Shown piece by piece: positions 30,407 to 40,096 of a stretch of 64,000 nt of DNA. The notes under the pieces were generated by a model, which was not told the origin of the DNA, searched no databases, and saw only the letters and a list, made by a program, of their open reading frames with translations. Position 1 is the first letter of the stretch, and each line of letters opens with the position of its first letter. The stretch comes from Mesorhizobium sp. CA14 (lineage in GTDB: Bacteria; Pseudomonadota; Alphaproteobacteria; Rhizobiales; Rhizobiaceae), in the NCBI RefSeq assembly GCF_020165195.1, contig NZ_JAIUHR010000001.1:372001-436000 (forward strand). The letters run 5' to 3'. A program made the position numbers and the translations under genes.

Positions 30407-30583
30407 GCTATCTCTCCTTCAGCAGACGCTCACATTTCGGTGAGCGGTCGCAGGAGAAATGCATCAGCAGGCGGCCGGTTTCGTAACGTTGCATTTCGAT
30501 GTGTAACATCAACTTACGATTGCTGGCGCCGAAAATCCCAAACCAGCAGAACATGCGCTCGAAGACATGAATGGATAAGCAGA

Positions 30584-33500
30584 ATGCCGGCAGCCGCAGG
30601 AACTGAGAAATGGGACTTTTGGATCGACCGCGGCGGCACCTTTACCGACGTCATCGGTCGTGATCCGCAGGGCCGGTTGCACCCCCGAAAGCTCCTGTCC
30701 GAAAATCCCGAGGCCTATGCGGATGCCGCTATCCAGGGCATCCGCGACCTGATGGGTCTGAAAGCGGGCGCTGCCATTTCCGCCGACGCGATCGGCGACG
30801 TCAAAATGGGCACGACCGTTGCCACCAATGCGCTGCTCGAGCGCAAGGGCGACCGCGTGCTGCTGCTGATCACCAAGGGGTTTCGCGACGCATTGCGCAT
30901 CGCCTATCAGGCGAGGCCGGACATCTTCGCCAAGGAGATCATCCTGCCGGAACAGCTCTACGAGCGCGTCATCGAGATCGACGAGCGCATGCGCGCCGAC
31001 GGCTGCGTCGAGCGCCTGCTCGACATCGCGGCCTGCCGCCCGGCGATCGAACAGGCCAAGGCCGACGGTATCGACGCGGTCGCCATTGTCTTCATGCATG
31101 CCTGGAAATACCCGGACCACGAAAAGGCCGTCGCGAAGGTCTGCCGCAACATCGGCTTCAGCCAGATCTCGGTCTCCCACGAGGTCTCACCGCTCATCAA
31201 GCTGGTCGGCCGCGGCGACACCACCGTGGTGGACTCTTATCTGTCGCCGATACTGTCGCGCTATGTGCAGCGGGTGGCCGGCGAGTTGGGCGCCGGCCCG
31301 CGCCTGATGTTCATGATGTCCTCGGGCGGACTGACCGCTGCCGACCTGTTCCAGGGCAAGGACGCGCTGCTGTCCGGTCCGGCTGGCGGGGTCGTCGGCA
31401 TGGTCGAGACGGCGAAGCTCGCCGGCTTCGAAAAGGTCATCGGCTTCGATATGGGCGGCACCTCGACCGACGTCGCCCATTATGATGGGGAATATGAGCG
31501 CGCCTTCGACACCGAGGTCGCCGGCGTGCGCATCCGCGCGCCGATGATGCGCATCCACACCGTCGCCGCCGGCGGCGGCTCGATCCTGCATTACGAAGCA
31601 GGGCGCTTCCGCGTCGGCCCGGATTCTGCCGGCGCCAATCCCGGCCCGGCCGCCTATAGGCGCGGCGGCCCGCTCGCCGTCACCGATGCCAATGTCATGC
31701 TCGGCAAATTGCAGCCCGATTTCTTTCCGGCGATTTTTGGGCCCGGCCAGGACCAGGCGCTCGACATCGGCACCGTTGGCGAAAAATTCGCAGCACTTGC
31801 CGCCGAAATCGGCGACGGCCGGACGCCCGAAGCGGTCGCTGAAGGCTTTGTCACCATCGCCGTCGAGAACATGGCCAACGCCATCAAGAAGATCTCGGTG
31901 CAGCGCGGCTACGATGTCACCGAGTATCTGCTGAATTGTTTTGGCGGCGCCGGCGGCCAGCACGCCTGCCTGGTCGCCGATGCGCTCGGCATGGAAGCGG
32001 TGCTGATCCATCCCTTCTCCGGCCTGCTTTCGGCTTACGGCATCGGCCTCTCGTCGGTCTTCGCCTCGCGCCAACAGGGGCTACTGCAGCCGCTTGCCGA
32101 AGAATCCCGCTCGGCGATCGAGGCACTCATCGCGGCACTGCGCGGCGACGTCATCGCCGAGCTTGGCGAACAAGGCATTGCCGAGGACGCGGTTTCAACG
32201 AGGCCTGTGCTGCATATCCGCTATGACGGCACCGACACGGCGCTGCCGGTGAATTTCGAGCATGGCTCGATCTTCCGCGCCACGGGCGATTTCGAGACGG
32301 CGCATAAGGCGCAGTTCGGTTTCGTCTACGACGACAAGCCGATCGTCGTCGAGACGGTCGCCGTCGAAGGCATGGAAGCCGCTCGACAGGACAAGACTGA
32401 GGCCCACACCCCTGCCGGGCCTGCGGGAGTTGAGGTCAAGCCTTCGGAAAACCGGCGCATCTATACCGAAGGCCGCTGGCACGAGGCCGGCGTCTACCGC
32501 CGTGAAAACCTGCGGCCATCCAACATGATCGCGGGACCCGCGCTGATCATCGAGCCGAACCAGACCATCGTCGTCGAGCCGGGCTGGCGCGCCGAAATCA
32601 CCAACCTCGATTACGTCGTGATACGCCGGACAGAAAGAAAAGCGCGTGCCGCGGCGCTCGGCACCGAAGCCGATCCGGTGATGTTGGAAGTCTTCAATAA
32701 TCTTTTCATGTCGATCGCCGAACAGATGGGCGTGACGCTGCAGAACACTGCCTATTCGGTCAACATCAAGGAACGACTCGATTTTTCCTGCGCCGTGTTC
32801 GACCGCCACGGCGCGCTGGTCGCCAACGCGCCGCATATGCCGGTGCATCTGGGCTCCATGGACCGTTCCGTCGAAACCATCATCCGCCTGAATTCCGGCG
32901 ACATCCATCCCGGCGACGTGTTTGCGCTCAATGCCCCTTACAATGGCGGCACGCATCTGCCCGACATCACGGTGGTGACGCCGGTCCTCAACGATGCGCT
33001 AAACGAGATCCTGTTCTGGGCGGCTTCGCGCGGCCATCACGCCGATGTCGGCGGCACCGCGCCCGGCTCGATGACGCCGCTGGCGACAACGGTCGATGAG
33101 GAAGGCGTGCTGTTCGACAATTTCCGCATCGTCGACCGCGGCCGCTTCCGTGAGAAGGAGCTGGAGACGCTGCTTACCGACCATCCCTACCCTGCACGCA
33201 ATCCGGTCCAGAACATCGCCGACTTGAAGGCGCAGATCGCCGCCAACGAGAAGGGCGTGGCGGAACTGCGCAAGATGGTCGCGCATTTCGGCCTTGATGT
33301 GGTCGAGGCCTATATGGGCCATGTCCAGGACAATGCCGCCGAAAGCGTGCGCCGCGTGATCGAACGGCTTCCCGACAGCGCGGCTTACGAATATCCGACC
33401 GACACCGGCCAGGTGATCAAGGTGAAGATCACCGTCGACCGGCAAAAGCGCGAGGCGACGGTCGATTTCACCGGCACGTCGCCTGTCATGAAGAACAACT

Positions 33501-34216
33501 TCAACGCGCCGGAGCCCGTCGCCCGCGCCGCGGTGCTCTATGCCTTCCGCGTCATGGTCGAGGACATGATCCCGATGAATGCCGGATGCCTCAGGCCGAT
33601 CAACATCGTTATTCCGGATGGCTGCATGCTCAAACCGTCCTATCCGGCGGCTGTCGTCGCCGGCAATGTCGAGACCTCGCAGCATGTCACCAACGCGCTG
33701 TTCGGCGCGATGGGCGCGATGGCCAATGCGCAAGGCACGATGAACAACCTCACCTTCGGCAACAGGAAACACCAGTATTACGAGACGATCTGCTCCGGCT
33801 CGCCGGCCGGCCGGATGAATTCGGGCCGCGGCTTCGCCGGCACCTCCGGCGTCCATACCCATATGACCAATTCGCGCCTCACCGATCCGGAGGTGCTGGA
33901 ACTGCGCTTCCCCGTTGTGCTGGAAGACTTCCACATCCGCGAGGATTCCGGCGGCAAGGGCAAGTGGAATGCCGGCGACGGCACCAGGCGCACCATCCGC
34001 TTCCTCGAAAAGATGGAATGCGCGATCTTGTCCTCGCACCGCAATCGCCCGCCCCAGGGCCTCGACGGCGGCGGCGACGGCGAGGCCGGCTCGACCAAGG
34101 TCAGGCGCAATGACGGCTCGGTCGACGTTCTGAAGGCCTGCGACCAGACCACGCTCGATGCCGGCGAGGCCGTCATCGTCACCACGCCGACGCCGGGAGC
34201 GTTCGGTAAAGCGTAG
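30584..34216 (+). CDS. Fused hydantoinase/5-oxoprolinase (HyuA-HyuB)
   Basis: This ATP-dependent amidohydrolase probably hydrolyses 5-oxoproline to glutamate or acts on a related hydantoin. The N-terminal HyuA half has the phosphate-binding motif DRGGTFTDV at residues 15-22 and [15 protein letters not shown] further on. From about residue 690 a HyuB half begins ([20 protein letters not shown]), with [20 protein letters not shown] and [14 protein letters not shown]. The start 30584 gives 1210 residues, the normal size for full-length oxoprolinases. The frame is open 139 codons upstream but overlaps the lipoprotein gene and lacks similarity. Substrate is uncertain. Confidence 0.9.
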   Translation: MPAAAGTEKWDFWIDRGGTFTDVIGRDPQGRLHPRKLLSENPEAYADAAIQGIRDLMGLKAGAAISADAIGDVKMGTTVATNALLERKGDRVLLLITKGFRDALRIAYQARPDIFAKEIILPEQLYERVIEIDERMRADGCVERLLDIAACRPAIEQAKADGIDAVAIVFMHAWKYPDHEKAVAKVCRNIGFSQISVSHEVSPLIKLVGRGDTTVVDSYLSPILSRYVQRVAGELGAGPRLMFMMSSGGLTAADLFQGKDALLSGPAGGVVGMVETAKLAGFEKVIGFDMGGTSTDVAHYDGEYERAFDTEVAGVRIRAPMMRIHTVAAGGGSILHYEAGRFRVGPDSAGANPGPAAYRRGGPLAVTDANVMLGKLQPDFFPAIFGPGQDQALDIGTVGEKFAALAAEIGDGRTPEAVAEGFVTIAVENMANAIKKISVQRGYDVTEYLLNCFGGAGGQHACLVADALGMEAVLIHPFSGLLSAYGIGLSSVFASRQQGLLQPLAEESRSAIEALIAALRGDVIAELGEQGIAEDAVSTRPVLHIRYDGTDTALPVNFEHGSIFRATGDFETAHKAQFGFVYDDKPIVVETVAVEGMEAARQDKTEAHTPAGPAGVEVKPSENRRIYTEGRWHEAGVYRRENLRPSNMIAGPALIIEPNQTIVVEPGWRAEITNLDYVVIRRTERKARAAALGTEADPVMLEVFNNLFMSIAEQMGVTLQNTAYSVNIKERLDFSCAVFDRHGALVANAPHMPVHLGSMDRSVETIIRLNSGDIHPGDVFALNAPYNGGTHLPDITVVTPVLNDALNEILFWAASRGHHADVGGTAPGSMTPLATTVDEEGVLFDNFRIVDRGRFREKELETLLTDHPYPARNPVQNIADLKAQIAANEKGVAELRKMVAHFGLDVVEAYMGHVQDNAAESVRRVIERLPDSAAYEYPTDTGQVIKVKITVDRQKREATVDFTGTSPVMKNNFNAPEPVARAAVLYAFRVMVEDMIPMNAGCLRPINIVIPDGCMLKPSYPAAVVAGNVETSQHVTNALFGAMGAMANAQGTMNNLTFGNRKHQYYETICSGSPAGRMNSGRGFAGTSGVHTHMTNSRLTDPEVLELRFPVVLEDFHIREDSGGKGKWNAGDGTRRTIRFLEKMECAILSSHRNRPPQGLDGGGDGEAGSTKVRRNDGSVDVLKACDQTTLDAGEAVIVTTPTPGAFGKA

Positions 34217-34222
34217 CAATTG

Positions 34223-34262
34223 GCGTCAACCTGCCGTCAACAGGCTGTCACCTGCCTGTCAT
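34223..34262 (+). promoter_or_regulatory. Extended PhoB box upstream of btaAB
   Basis: Four 7-mers sit at an exact 11-bp spacing: GCGTCAA (34223), CCGTCAA (34234), CTGTCAC (34245) and CTGTCAT (34256). The last two match the classic PhoB half-site and together form a near-consensus Pho box 50 bp before the btaA ATG. Betaine lipid synthesis in rhizobia is known to be induced by phosphate limitation through PhoB, so activation here is very likely. Confidence 0.85.
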
Positions 34263-34311
34263 GCCGCTGCGCTACCCGCTTGCGCCAACGCAAACGGGGA
34301 ATCACCTTTCC

Positions 34312-35559
34312 ATGTCGGACGTATCCGGAGAACTCGTTTATCGTCGAGGCAAGGAAGTCGGAAAGGCGGTCTACCAGAACCGGGCATTGTCGAAGGACGG
34401 CATTTCCGAGCGGCTCTTCGCCTTCCTGTTCTCCGGCCTCGTCTATCCGCAGATCTGGGAAGATCCCGATGTCGACATGGAGGCCATGCAGCTTGGCGCC
34501 GGGCACCGGGTCGTCACGATCGCCTCGGGCGGCTGCAATATTCTGGCCTATCTGACCCGCTCGCCGGCCAGGATCGACGCCGTCGATCTCAATGCCGCGC
34601 ACATCGCGCTGAACCGCATGAAGCTGGAGGCGGTGCGCCACCTGCCATCGCAGGGCGACCTGTTCCGCTTCTTCGGCACCGCCGGCACCAGCCACAATTC
34701 GGATGCCTATGATCGCTTCATCGCGCCGCATCTCGATCCGGTCAGCCGCCACTACTGGGAGCGCCGCAATTGGCGCGGCCGCCGCCGTATCTCGGTCTTC
34801 GACCGCAACTTCTACCAGACCGGCCTGCTCGGCCTCTTCATCGCCATGGGTCATCGCGTCGGTAAGCTGTTCGGTGTCGACCCGGCCGGCATCATGAAGG
34901 CCGAGAACATCGGTGAGCAGCGCCGCTTCTTCAACGAGGAGCTGGCGCCGGTCTTCGACAAGAAGCTCTTGCGCTGGGCGACCTCGCGCAAGGCTTCGCT
35001 GTTCGGCCTCGGCATTCCGCCTGCGCAGTATGACTCGCTGATCACCTCCGGCGACGGCACCATGGCGAGCGTGCTCAAGGCGCGGCTGGAAAAGCTCGCT
35101 TGCGACTTCCCGCTGAAGAACAATTACTTCGCCTGGCAGGCTTTTGCCCGACGCTATCCGCAGCCCGGCGAGGCAGCGCTGCCTGCCTATCTGGAAGAGC
35201 GCAATTACAAGACGATCCGCGACAACATCGATCGCGTCGCCATCCACCACGCCAACCTGATCAAATTCCTGGCCGCCAGGGATGCGGGCAGCGTCGACCG
35301 CTTCGTCCTGCTCGACGCGCAGGACTGGATGACCGACGACCTGCTCAACGCGCTGTGGACCGAGATCACCCGCACGGCGTCGGTGGGCGCGCGCGTCATC
35401 TTCCGCACCGCGGCCGAACCGAGCCTCCTGCCCGGCCGTGTCTCTGGTTCGCTGCTCGACCAATGGATCTACGAGGCCGACGCCTCGCGCGAATTCTCGG
35501 CAAAAGACCGCTCGGCGATCTATGGCGGCTTCCACCTCTACGTGAAGCGTGCAGCATGA
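34312..35559 (+). CDS. btaA: BtaA, S-adenosylmethionine:diacylglycerol 3-amino-3-carboxypropyltransferase
   Basis: BtaA transfers the 3-amino-3-carboxypropyl group of SAM to diacylglycerol, the first step to the betaine lipid DGTS, which replaces phospholipids under phosphate starvation. The 415 residues begin MSDVSGELVYRRGKEVGKAV. A SAM-binding region (VVTIASGGCNILAYLTRSPA, then IDAVDLNAAHIALNRMKL) is followed by NWRGRRRISVFDRNFYQTG and VDRFVLLDAQDWMTD. I use the ATG at 34312, since an upstream in-frame ATG lies inside the Pho box. The stop overlaps btaB by 4 bp. Confidence 0.95.
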   Translation: MSDVSGELVYRRGKEVGKAVYQNRALSKDGISERLFAFLFSGLVYPQIWEDPDVDMEAMQLGAGHRVVTIASGGCNILAYLTRSPARIDAVDLNAAHIALNRMKLEAVRHLPSQGDLFRFFGTAGTSHNSDAYDRFIAPHLDPVSRHYWERRNWRGRRRISVFDRNFYQTGLLGLFIAMGHRVGKLFGVDPAGIMKAENIGEQRRFFNEELAPVFDKKLLRWATSRKASLFGLGIPPAQYDSLITSGDGTMASVLKARLEKLACDFPLKNNYFAWQAFARRYPQPGEAALPAYLEERNYKTIRDNIDRVAIHHANLIKFLAARDAGSVDRFVLLDAQDWMTDDLLNALWTEITRTASVGARVIFRTAAEPSLLPGRVSGSLLDQWIYEADASREFSAKDRSAIYGGFHLYVKRAA

Positions 35560-36221
35560 GCACGACGGAGCTGCCGGCCAGCCATGCCGAACTGATGGAC
35601 GGCGTCTACCGCTGGCAGCGCCATATCTATGACCTGACGCGCAAATACTATCTCCTCGGCCGTGACCGTCTGATCGACGGGCTGGACGTGCCGCAAGGCG
35701 GCACCGTGCTGGAGCTTGGCTGCGGCACCGGCCGCAACATCGCCCTTGCCGCCCGCCGCTATCCTGAGGCCCGTTTCTTCGGCCTCGACATCTCGGCCGA
35801 GATGCTGGAGACGGCAAACGCGGCCATCGCGCGTGAAGGTCTGTCCGACAAGGTCAGCCTGGCGCGCGGCGACGCCACCGATTTCGACGCCAAGGCTCTC
35901 TTCGGCATCGAACGCTTCGACCGCGTCTTCATCTCCTATTCGCTGTCGATGATCCCCGGCTGGGAAAAGACCGTATCGGCCGCCCTTGCCGCGCTCGCCT
36001 CTGGCGGCTCCCTGCATGTCGTCGATTTCGGCCAGCAGGAAGGCCTGCCGCGCTGGTTCCGCACCCTGCTGCGCGGCTGGCTGCGGAAGTTCCATGTCGC
36101 GCCGCGCGCTTCGCTGCGCGATGTGCTTGAATCGGAATCGCAGCGCACCGGCGCAACCTTCCGTTTCAGAACGCTTTATCGCGGCTATGCCTGGCTGGCC
36201 GTGATGGGATCCCGCAAATAG
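35556..36221 (+). CDS. btaB: BtaB, diacylglyceryl-homoserine N-methyltransferase
   Basis: BtaB carries out the SAM-dependent N-methylations that turn diacylglyceryl-homoserine into DGTS. Its 221 residues have the class I methyltransferase motif VLELGCGTGRNIALAARRYP, then FFGLDISAEMLETAN and VSLARGDATDF. Adjacency to btaA with an ATGA overlap makes the role clear, since the same arrangement is known in Rhodobacter and Sinorhizobium. It ends 9 bp from the convergent serine hydrolase gene. Confidence 0.94.
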   Translation: MSTTELPASHAELMDGVYRWQRHIYDLTRKYYLLGRDRLIDGLDVPQGGTVLELGCGTGRNIALAARRYPEARFFGLDISAEMLETANAAIAREGLSDKVSLARGDATDFDAKALFGIERFDRVFISYSLSMIPGWEKTVSAALAALASGGSLHVVDFGQQEGLPRWFRTLLRGWLRKFHVAPRASLRDVLESESQRTGATFRFRTLYRGYAWLAVMGSRK

Positions 36222-36230
36222 CAAAAGCGA

Positions 36231-37613
36231 TCAGTGCAGCGCCTTCACCAGCGCCCCAACCATCCTCTGTGGTCGATAGCCGAACTTGCCCGGCGTCAAT
36301 CCAAGCCGCACCACCACCAACTGCTCCGACGGAATGATCGCCGCCGTCTGGCCGTCATGGCCCTCCATCCAATAGGCGTCCTTGGGCAGACCTGCAGCGA
36401 CGCCCGCGCCGGGATTTTCCTCATCGCCCGGGCCTTCGATCCAGACCTGGCCTTTGCCGTAGACCTTTGAGGCCGGCGCGGGTTCGCGCATCCAGTCGAC
36501 GAAACCGGCGGGCAGGATCTGGTTTCCGTTCCAGATGCCGCCCTGCAGCAGGAATTGACCGAAGCGCGCCCAGTCATGCGCCGTGGCATAGAGATAGGAC
36601 GAGCCGACGAACGTGCCTTGCTCGTCGGTCTCGAGCACCGCGCTGTGCATGCCGAGCGGCTCGAATAGCGCCGTGCGCGGCCATGCCAGCGCCTTGGCTT
36701 TGTTGCCGACCGCGTCCTGCCACAGCCGCGACAGCATCACGGCCGTGCCGCTCGAATAGGAAAACACTTTTCCCGCCTCGCCGGTCAGCGGTTGGGCCTC
36801 GGCGAAGCCAGCCATGTCCGGCTCGAGATAAAGCATGCGCGTGACGTCGGCGACGTCGCCATAATCCTCGTTGAACGCCAGCCCGCTCGACATTGCCATC
36901 ATGTCGGCAAGGCTGATGGCGGCGCGGCCATCGGCCTTCCACGGCTTGAACAGGCCCTTGTTGTCGAGCGCCAGCTTGCCGTCCCTGACCAGCGTGCCGA
37001 CGATCGCGGCATTCACTGTCTTGGTCATCGACCAGCCGAGCAGCGGCGTCTTGGCCGAAAAGCCCTCGCCATAACGCTCTGCGACGACGCGGCCGTTCTT
37101 CACGACCACGATGGCGCGCATGCCAATGCCGGCCATGGCGGCATCGTCGACGATTTTCGCGACTTCGGGGTTCTGCGAAGCATCCACACGCTCGCCATCG
37201 GGCCAGAGCGCGTCGGGCTGCGCCGCCGCCGGCGGCGCGGCACGCAGCGATGTCTGCCTTGCCTTGCCGGTATCGCGATCCGGAACCGACGCGCAGCCGA
37301 CGCCATCGCGCTCGACGGCAACGCTCTTGCCGAGAAACCCAAGCAAGCCCGCCGAAACCAGTCCTCTTTCCTTGTCGACGGAGACTTTCATCAGCTTGAG
37401 CAACGGATGGCCGGGCGCCTGCACGTCGACGGCAAGAACCTCTTTGGCGTCGCGTCCGGCGATGAATACATTCGAGCAGACGATCTTGGCCGAGTAGCCG
37501 GAGCCGACGCGGATCAGCTCCGGTGGCGCGAAATAGAGCCAGGCGAAGAGTGCCGCCACCGCCAGGATCACAAGCCCGAGCAGCCATTTGATGAACTTCA
37601 CGACAGCCCGCAT
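36231..37613 (-). CDS. Membrane-anchored serine hydrolase (beta-lactamase/class C fold)
   Basis: This 460-residue protein starts MRAVVKFIKWLLGLVILAVA, a signal anchor. The SxxK nucleophile motif SMTK is at residues 195-198 in LLGWSMTKTVNAAIVG, a Tyr motif lies in FSYSSGTAVML, and EGHDGQTAAIIPSE may be the third motif. The family covers esterases, DD-peptidases and class C beta-lactamases. The sequence does not say which, and beta-lactam resistance should not be assumed. Its start was chosen over an in-frame ATG 26 codons upstream to keep the anchor N-terminal. Confidence 0.85.
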   Translation of the reverse strand: MRAVVKFIKWLLGLVILAVAALFAWLYFAPPELIRVGSGYSAKIVCSNVFIAGRDAKEVLAVDVQAPGHPLLKLMKVSVDKERGLVSAGLLGFLGKSVAVERDGVGCASVPDRDTGKARQTSLRAAPPAAAQPDALWPDGERVDASQNPEVAKIVDDAAMAGIGMRAIVVVKNGRVVAERYGEGFSAKTPLLGWSMTKTVNAAIVGTLVRDGKLALDNKGLFKPWKADGRAAISLADMMAMSSGLAFNEDYGDVADVTRMLYLEPDMAGFAEAQPLTGEAGKVFSYSSGTAVMLSRLWQDAVGNKAKALAWPRTALFEPLGMHSAVLETDEQGTFVGSSYLYATAHDWARFGQFLLQGGIWNGNQILPAGFVDWMREPAPASKVYGKGQVWIEGPGDEENPGAGVAAGLPKDAYWMEGHDGQTAAIIPSEQLVVVRLGLTPGKFGYRPQRMVGALVKALH

Positions 37614-37847
37614 CTTTCCCCGCCTTTTGGATTCGCCGGCTCGATTTATGTCATCGATTTGCCGCCATTGCTTCCGCAAAATCGCCGGCATCGTCGAGCG
37701 CCGTCAATGGATTATCAACCATGTTCGGCGATCAAATGAGCGACTAGGACGGTCCTGTGGGGCGATCGTCCGGAGGGGGCCCGCGTAAGCGACCGCCATC
37801 TATGAAGGACCCATCAGCGGCCGGCTGATCCCGGCTCGGGGAATATC

Positions 37848-38639
37848 ATGCGCCGTCTTGCGGCCATCCTGATGCTTACGCTACTGGGCGCCTGCTCGAC
37901 CGTGGAGGACCTCTCACCATTGTCGCCGTCGTCGCAGACGGTTGCCGTGCGCGCGCCCAAATTCGAGGACTCCAAGCCGCATGAGTGGGACAGCGGCGCG
38001 CCGTGGACCTACGCCATCCACGGCACGGATGTTTCCAAATATCAGAGCTCGATCGACTGGCCGACCGCCAGGGCCAGCGGCATCTCCTTCGCTTTCATCA
38101 AGGCGACGGAGGGTGGCGATCGTTTCGACGACTATTTCAACGAGCACTGGGCGCGCACAAGAGCGGCCGGAGTTCCGCGCGCCGCCTATCATTTCTTCTA
38201 TTTCTGCACCCCGGCCGAAACCCAGGCGCGCTGGTTCATCGCCAATGTCCCGCGAGACCCGTCGGCGATGCCGCCGGTGCTCGATATGGAATGGAACCCG
38301 AAATCGCCGACCTGCAGGCTGCGCCCCGATCCGGCCACCGTGCGCAGCGAAATGACCGTCTTCCTCCAAATGGTCGAGCGCTACTACGGCAAGAAGCCGA
38401 TCATCTACACCTCGATCGACTTCTTCGACGATAACCAGCTGGCGACCTTCCGCGGCTATCCCTATTGGCTGCGCTCGGTCGCCGGCCATCCGCGCGAGAA
38501 ATACGGCAGCCACCCCTTCACGTTCTGGCAGTACACCGGAACCGGCATCGTGCCCGGCATGACCGGCAAGTCCGACATCAACGTCTTCAACGGCTCGGAG
38601 GCCGCCTGGAAGAAGTGGCTGCGGCAGAACACCCGTTGA
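37848..38639 (+). CDS. GH25 lysozyme lipoprotein
   Basis: This is a glycoside hydrolase family 25 muramidase of 263 residues with a lipoprotein signal (MRRLAAILMLTLLGACSTVE). The fold starts at YAIHGTDVSKYQSSIDWPTA, where the Asp is an active-site residue. The family DxE pair is in PPVLDMEWNPKSPTCR, and FWQYTGTGIVPGMTGKSDIN closes the barrel. GH25 enzymes are better known from phages and Gram-positives, but lipoprotein forms occur in Rhizobiales. It would act on peptidoglycan from the periplasmic side of a membrane. Confidence 0.9.
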   Translation: MRRLAAILMLTLLGACSTVEDLSPLSPSSQTVAVRAPKFEDSKPHEWDSGAPWTYAIHGTDVSKYQSSIDWPTARASGISFAFIKATEGGDRFDDYFNEHWARTRAAGVPRAAYHFFYFCTPAETQARWFIANVPRDPSAMPPVLDMEWNPKSPTCRLRPDPATVRSEMTVFLQMVERYYGKKPIIYTSIDFFDDNQLATFRGYPYWLRSVAGHPREKYGSHPFTFWQYTGTGIVPGMTGKSDINVFNGSEAAWKKWLRQNTR

Positions 38640-38710
38640 CATCGGCCGTCCCGCCTGCTTTTCGACACGGCGGGCGGCGAAACATGCAACCGCTGGTAAT
38701 CCGGAGCGGC

Positions 38711-38726
38711 GCACTCGTACGAGTGC
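38711..38726. repeat. 16-bp perfect palindrome
   Basis: GCACTCGTACGAGTGC is a perfect dyad between the GH25 gene and the MltB-like gene. It is flanked by GGAGC on the left and GCTCC on the right, which could extend a cruciform or hairpin. A separate CCCGCC/GGCGGG hairpin lies at 38650-38674. The palindrome has no T-run and may be an operator. Confidence 0.5.
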
Positions 38727-38822
38727 CTGGCGCGGCTCCCGAACTTTGAAATCCTCGCATGCGCCTGTCCGATTCCGGTCCGGATCGCGATGGGGCCATG
38801 CGCCGGTCTCGAAAGGAAAGCG

Positions 38823-40001
38823 ATGCGATTGCGCGTTGAAATCCTGGCGGCGCTCCTTGTCGGCGTGTTTGCGCTGCCTGCCTCGGCACAGGAATGCGGC
38901 GGCGATTTCGAGGCCTGGAAGCAGGGCGTCGCGGCCGAAGCCAAGGCGGCCGGCGTCGGCGCCGTCGGGCTCGACGCGCTGGAGGACGCCACCATCGAGC
39001 AGCGGGCGCTGGCGCGCGACCGCGCCCAGGGTGTCTTCACCCAGATCTTCACCGAATTCGCCAACCGCATGATCTCGGCCTACCGCTTGAAGCAGGGCGC
39101 GGCCAATCTGAAGAAATATGCCGACGTGTTCGACCGCGCCGACAAGGAGTTCGGCGTCCAGCCGGCCATCATCGCTGCTTTCTGGGGGCTGGAGACCGAC
39201 TTCGGCGCCGTCCAGGGCGATTTCCACACGCTGAATGCGCTGGTGACGCTTTCGCATGATTGCCGCCGCCCTCAGCTCTTCCGGCAGCAATTGGTGCCGC
39301 TGCTCACCTTGATCGACCGCGGCGTGCTGCCGGCCGACGTCAAGGGCGCCTGGGCCGGCGAGATCGGCCAGACGCAGATCCTGCCGACCGACTATCTTGC
39401 CAAGGGCGTCGACGGCGACGGCGACGGCAAGGTCGACCTCAGGAACAGCGTGCCGGACGTCATCATGACGACGGCCAACAAGATCATGTCGCGTGGCTGG
39501 AAGCGCGACCAGCCCTGGGTCCAGGAAGTGCGCGTCCCCGACGAGATGCCATGGGACCAGACCGGCCGCACCAACAAATTGCCGCTGTCGCAATGGGCGC
39601 AATGGGATGTTACCGAACCCAACGGCAACCCGCTCATCGACAATGGTCTAAAGGCTGGTCTGGCGCTGCCGATGGGCCGCAAGGGTCCGGCCTTCCTGAC
39701 CTACGACAATTTCGACGTCTATCTGGAATGGAACCAGTCCTTCACCTACGCGCTGACCGCGGCCGTGCTTGCCACGCGCCTTGCCGGCGCGCCGCAATTC
39801 GATCCGCGCACGCCCGAGCAAGGCCTGAGCGGCGAGCAGATGAAGGCCCTGCAGACCAAGCTCGAAGCCAAGGGCTACGACGTCGGCATGGTCGACGGCA
39901 TCCTCGGCACCAACACGCGCGAAGCGGTCCGCAAGGAGCAGACGCGGCTCGGGTTGCCGGTCGATGGCTGGCCGACGCCGGAGCTTTTGGCGAAGCTTTG
40001 A
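38823..40001 (+). CDS. Lytic murein transglycosylase (MltB/SLT_2 family)
   Basis: This 392-residue secreted enzyme starts with a cleavable signal (MRLRVEILAALLVGVFALPASA). The SLT_2 catalytic Glu lies in FWGLETDFGAVQGD, followed by WAGEIGQTQILPTDYLAKGVD typical of MltB. A C-terminal PG_binding_1 domain (SGEQMKALQTKLEAKGYDVG) is present. The ATG at 38823 follows AAAGGAAAG. The upstream in-frame ATG (38790) would bury the signal peptide. It cuts glycan strands to anhydro-muropeptides. Confidence 0.92.
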   Translation: MRLRVEILAALLVGVFALPASAQECGGDFEAWKQGVAAEAKAAGVGAVGLDALEDATIEQRALARDRAQGVFTQIFTEFANRMISAYRLKQGAANLKKYADVFDRADKEFGVQPAIIAAFWGLETDFGAVQGDFHTLNALVTLSHDCRRPQLFRQQLVPLLTLIDRGVLPADVKGAWAGEIGQTQILPTDYLAKGVDGDGDGKVDLRNSVPDVIMTTANKIMSRGWKRDQPWVQEVRVPDEMPWDQTGRTNKLPLSQWAQWDVTEPNGNPLIDNGLKAGLALPMGRKGPAFLTYDNFDVYLEWNQSFTYALTAAVLATRLAGAPQFDPRTPEQGLSGEQMKALQTKLEAKGYDVGMVDGILGTNTREAVRKEQTRLGLPVDGWPTPELLAKL

Positions 40002-40013
40002 ATGGTGAATGGC

Positions 40014-40096
40014 AGTAGTGAGATAGTGATTAGTAAGTAGTAAATAGTGAGTAGCCACTATTTACTGGTCAAATTCACTACTCACTACTCACTATT
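40014..40096. repeat. Heptamer repeat hairpins at a convergent gene end
   Basis: Variants of the 7-mer AGTAGTG/TAGTGAG run through this stretch and then appear inverted as CACTACT, CACTACT, CACTATT at 40076-40096. Inside lies a perfect 11-bp inverted repeat with a 6-nt loop: AGTAAATAGTG (40039-40049) and CACTATTTACT (40056-40066). The inverted copies encode the last residues and stop codon of the LysR gene. It may work as a two-way terminator. Confidence 0.8.

Noticed and set aside
34237..35817. 526-codon minus-strand frame opposite btaA
   Set aside because: It covers the Pho box and btaA, which are strongly supported on the plus strand. The translation looks random.
36231..37613. Reading the serine hydrolase as a beta-lactamase resistance gene
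   Set aside because: The SxxK fold is shared by esterases and DD-peptidases, and the protein is membrane-anchored with an extra N-terminal domain. No resistance claim is justified.
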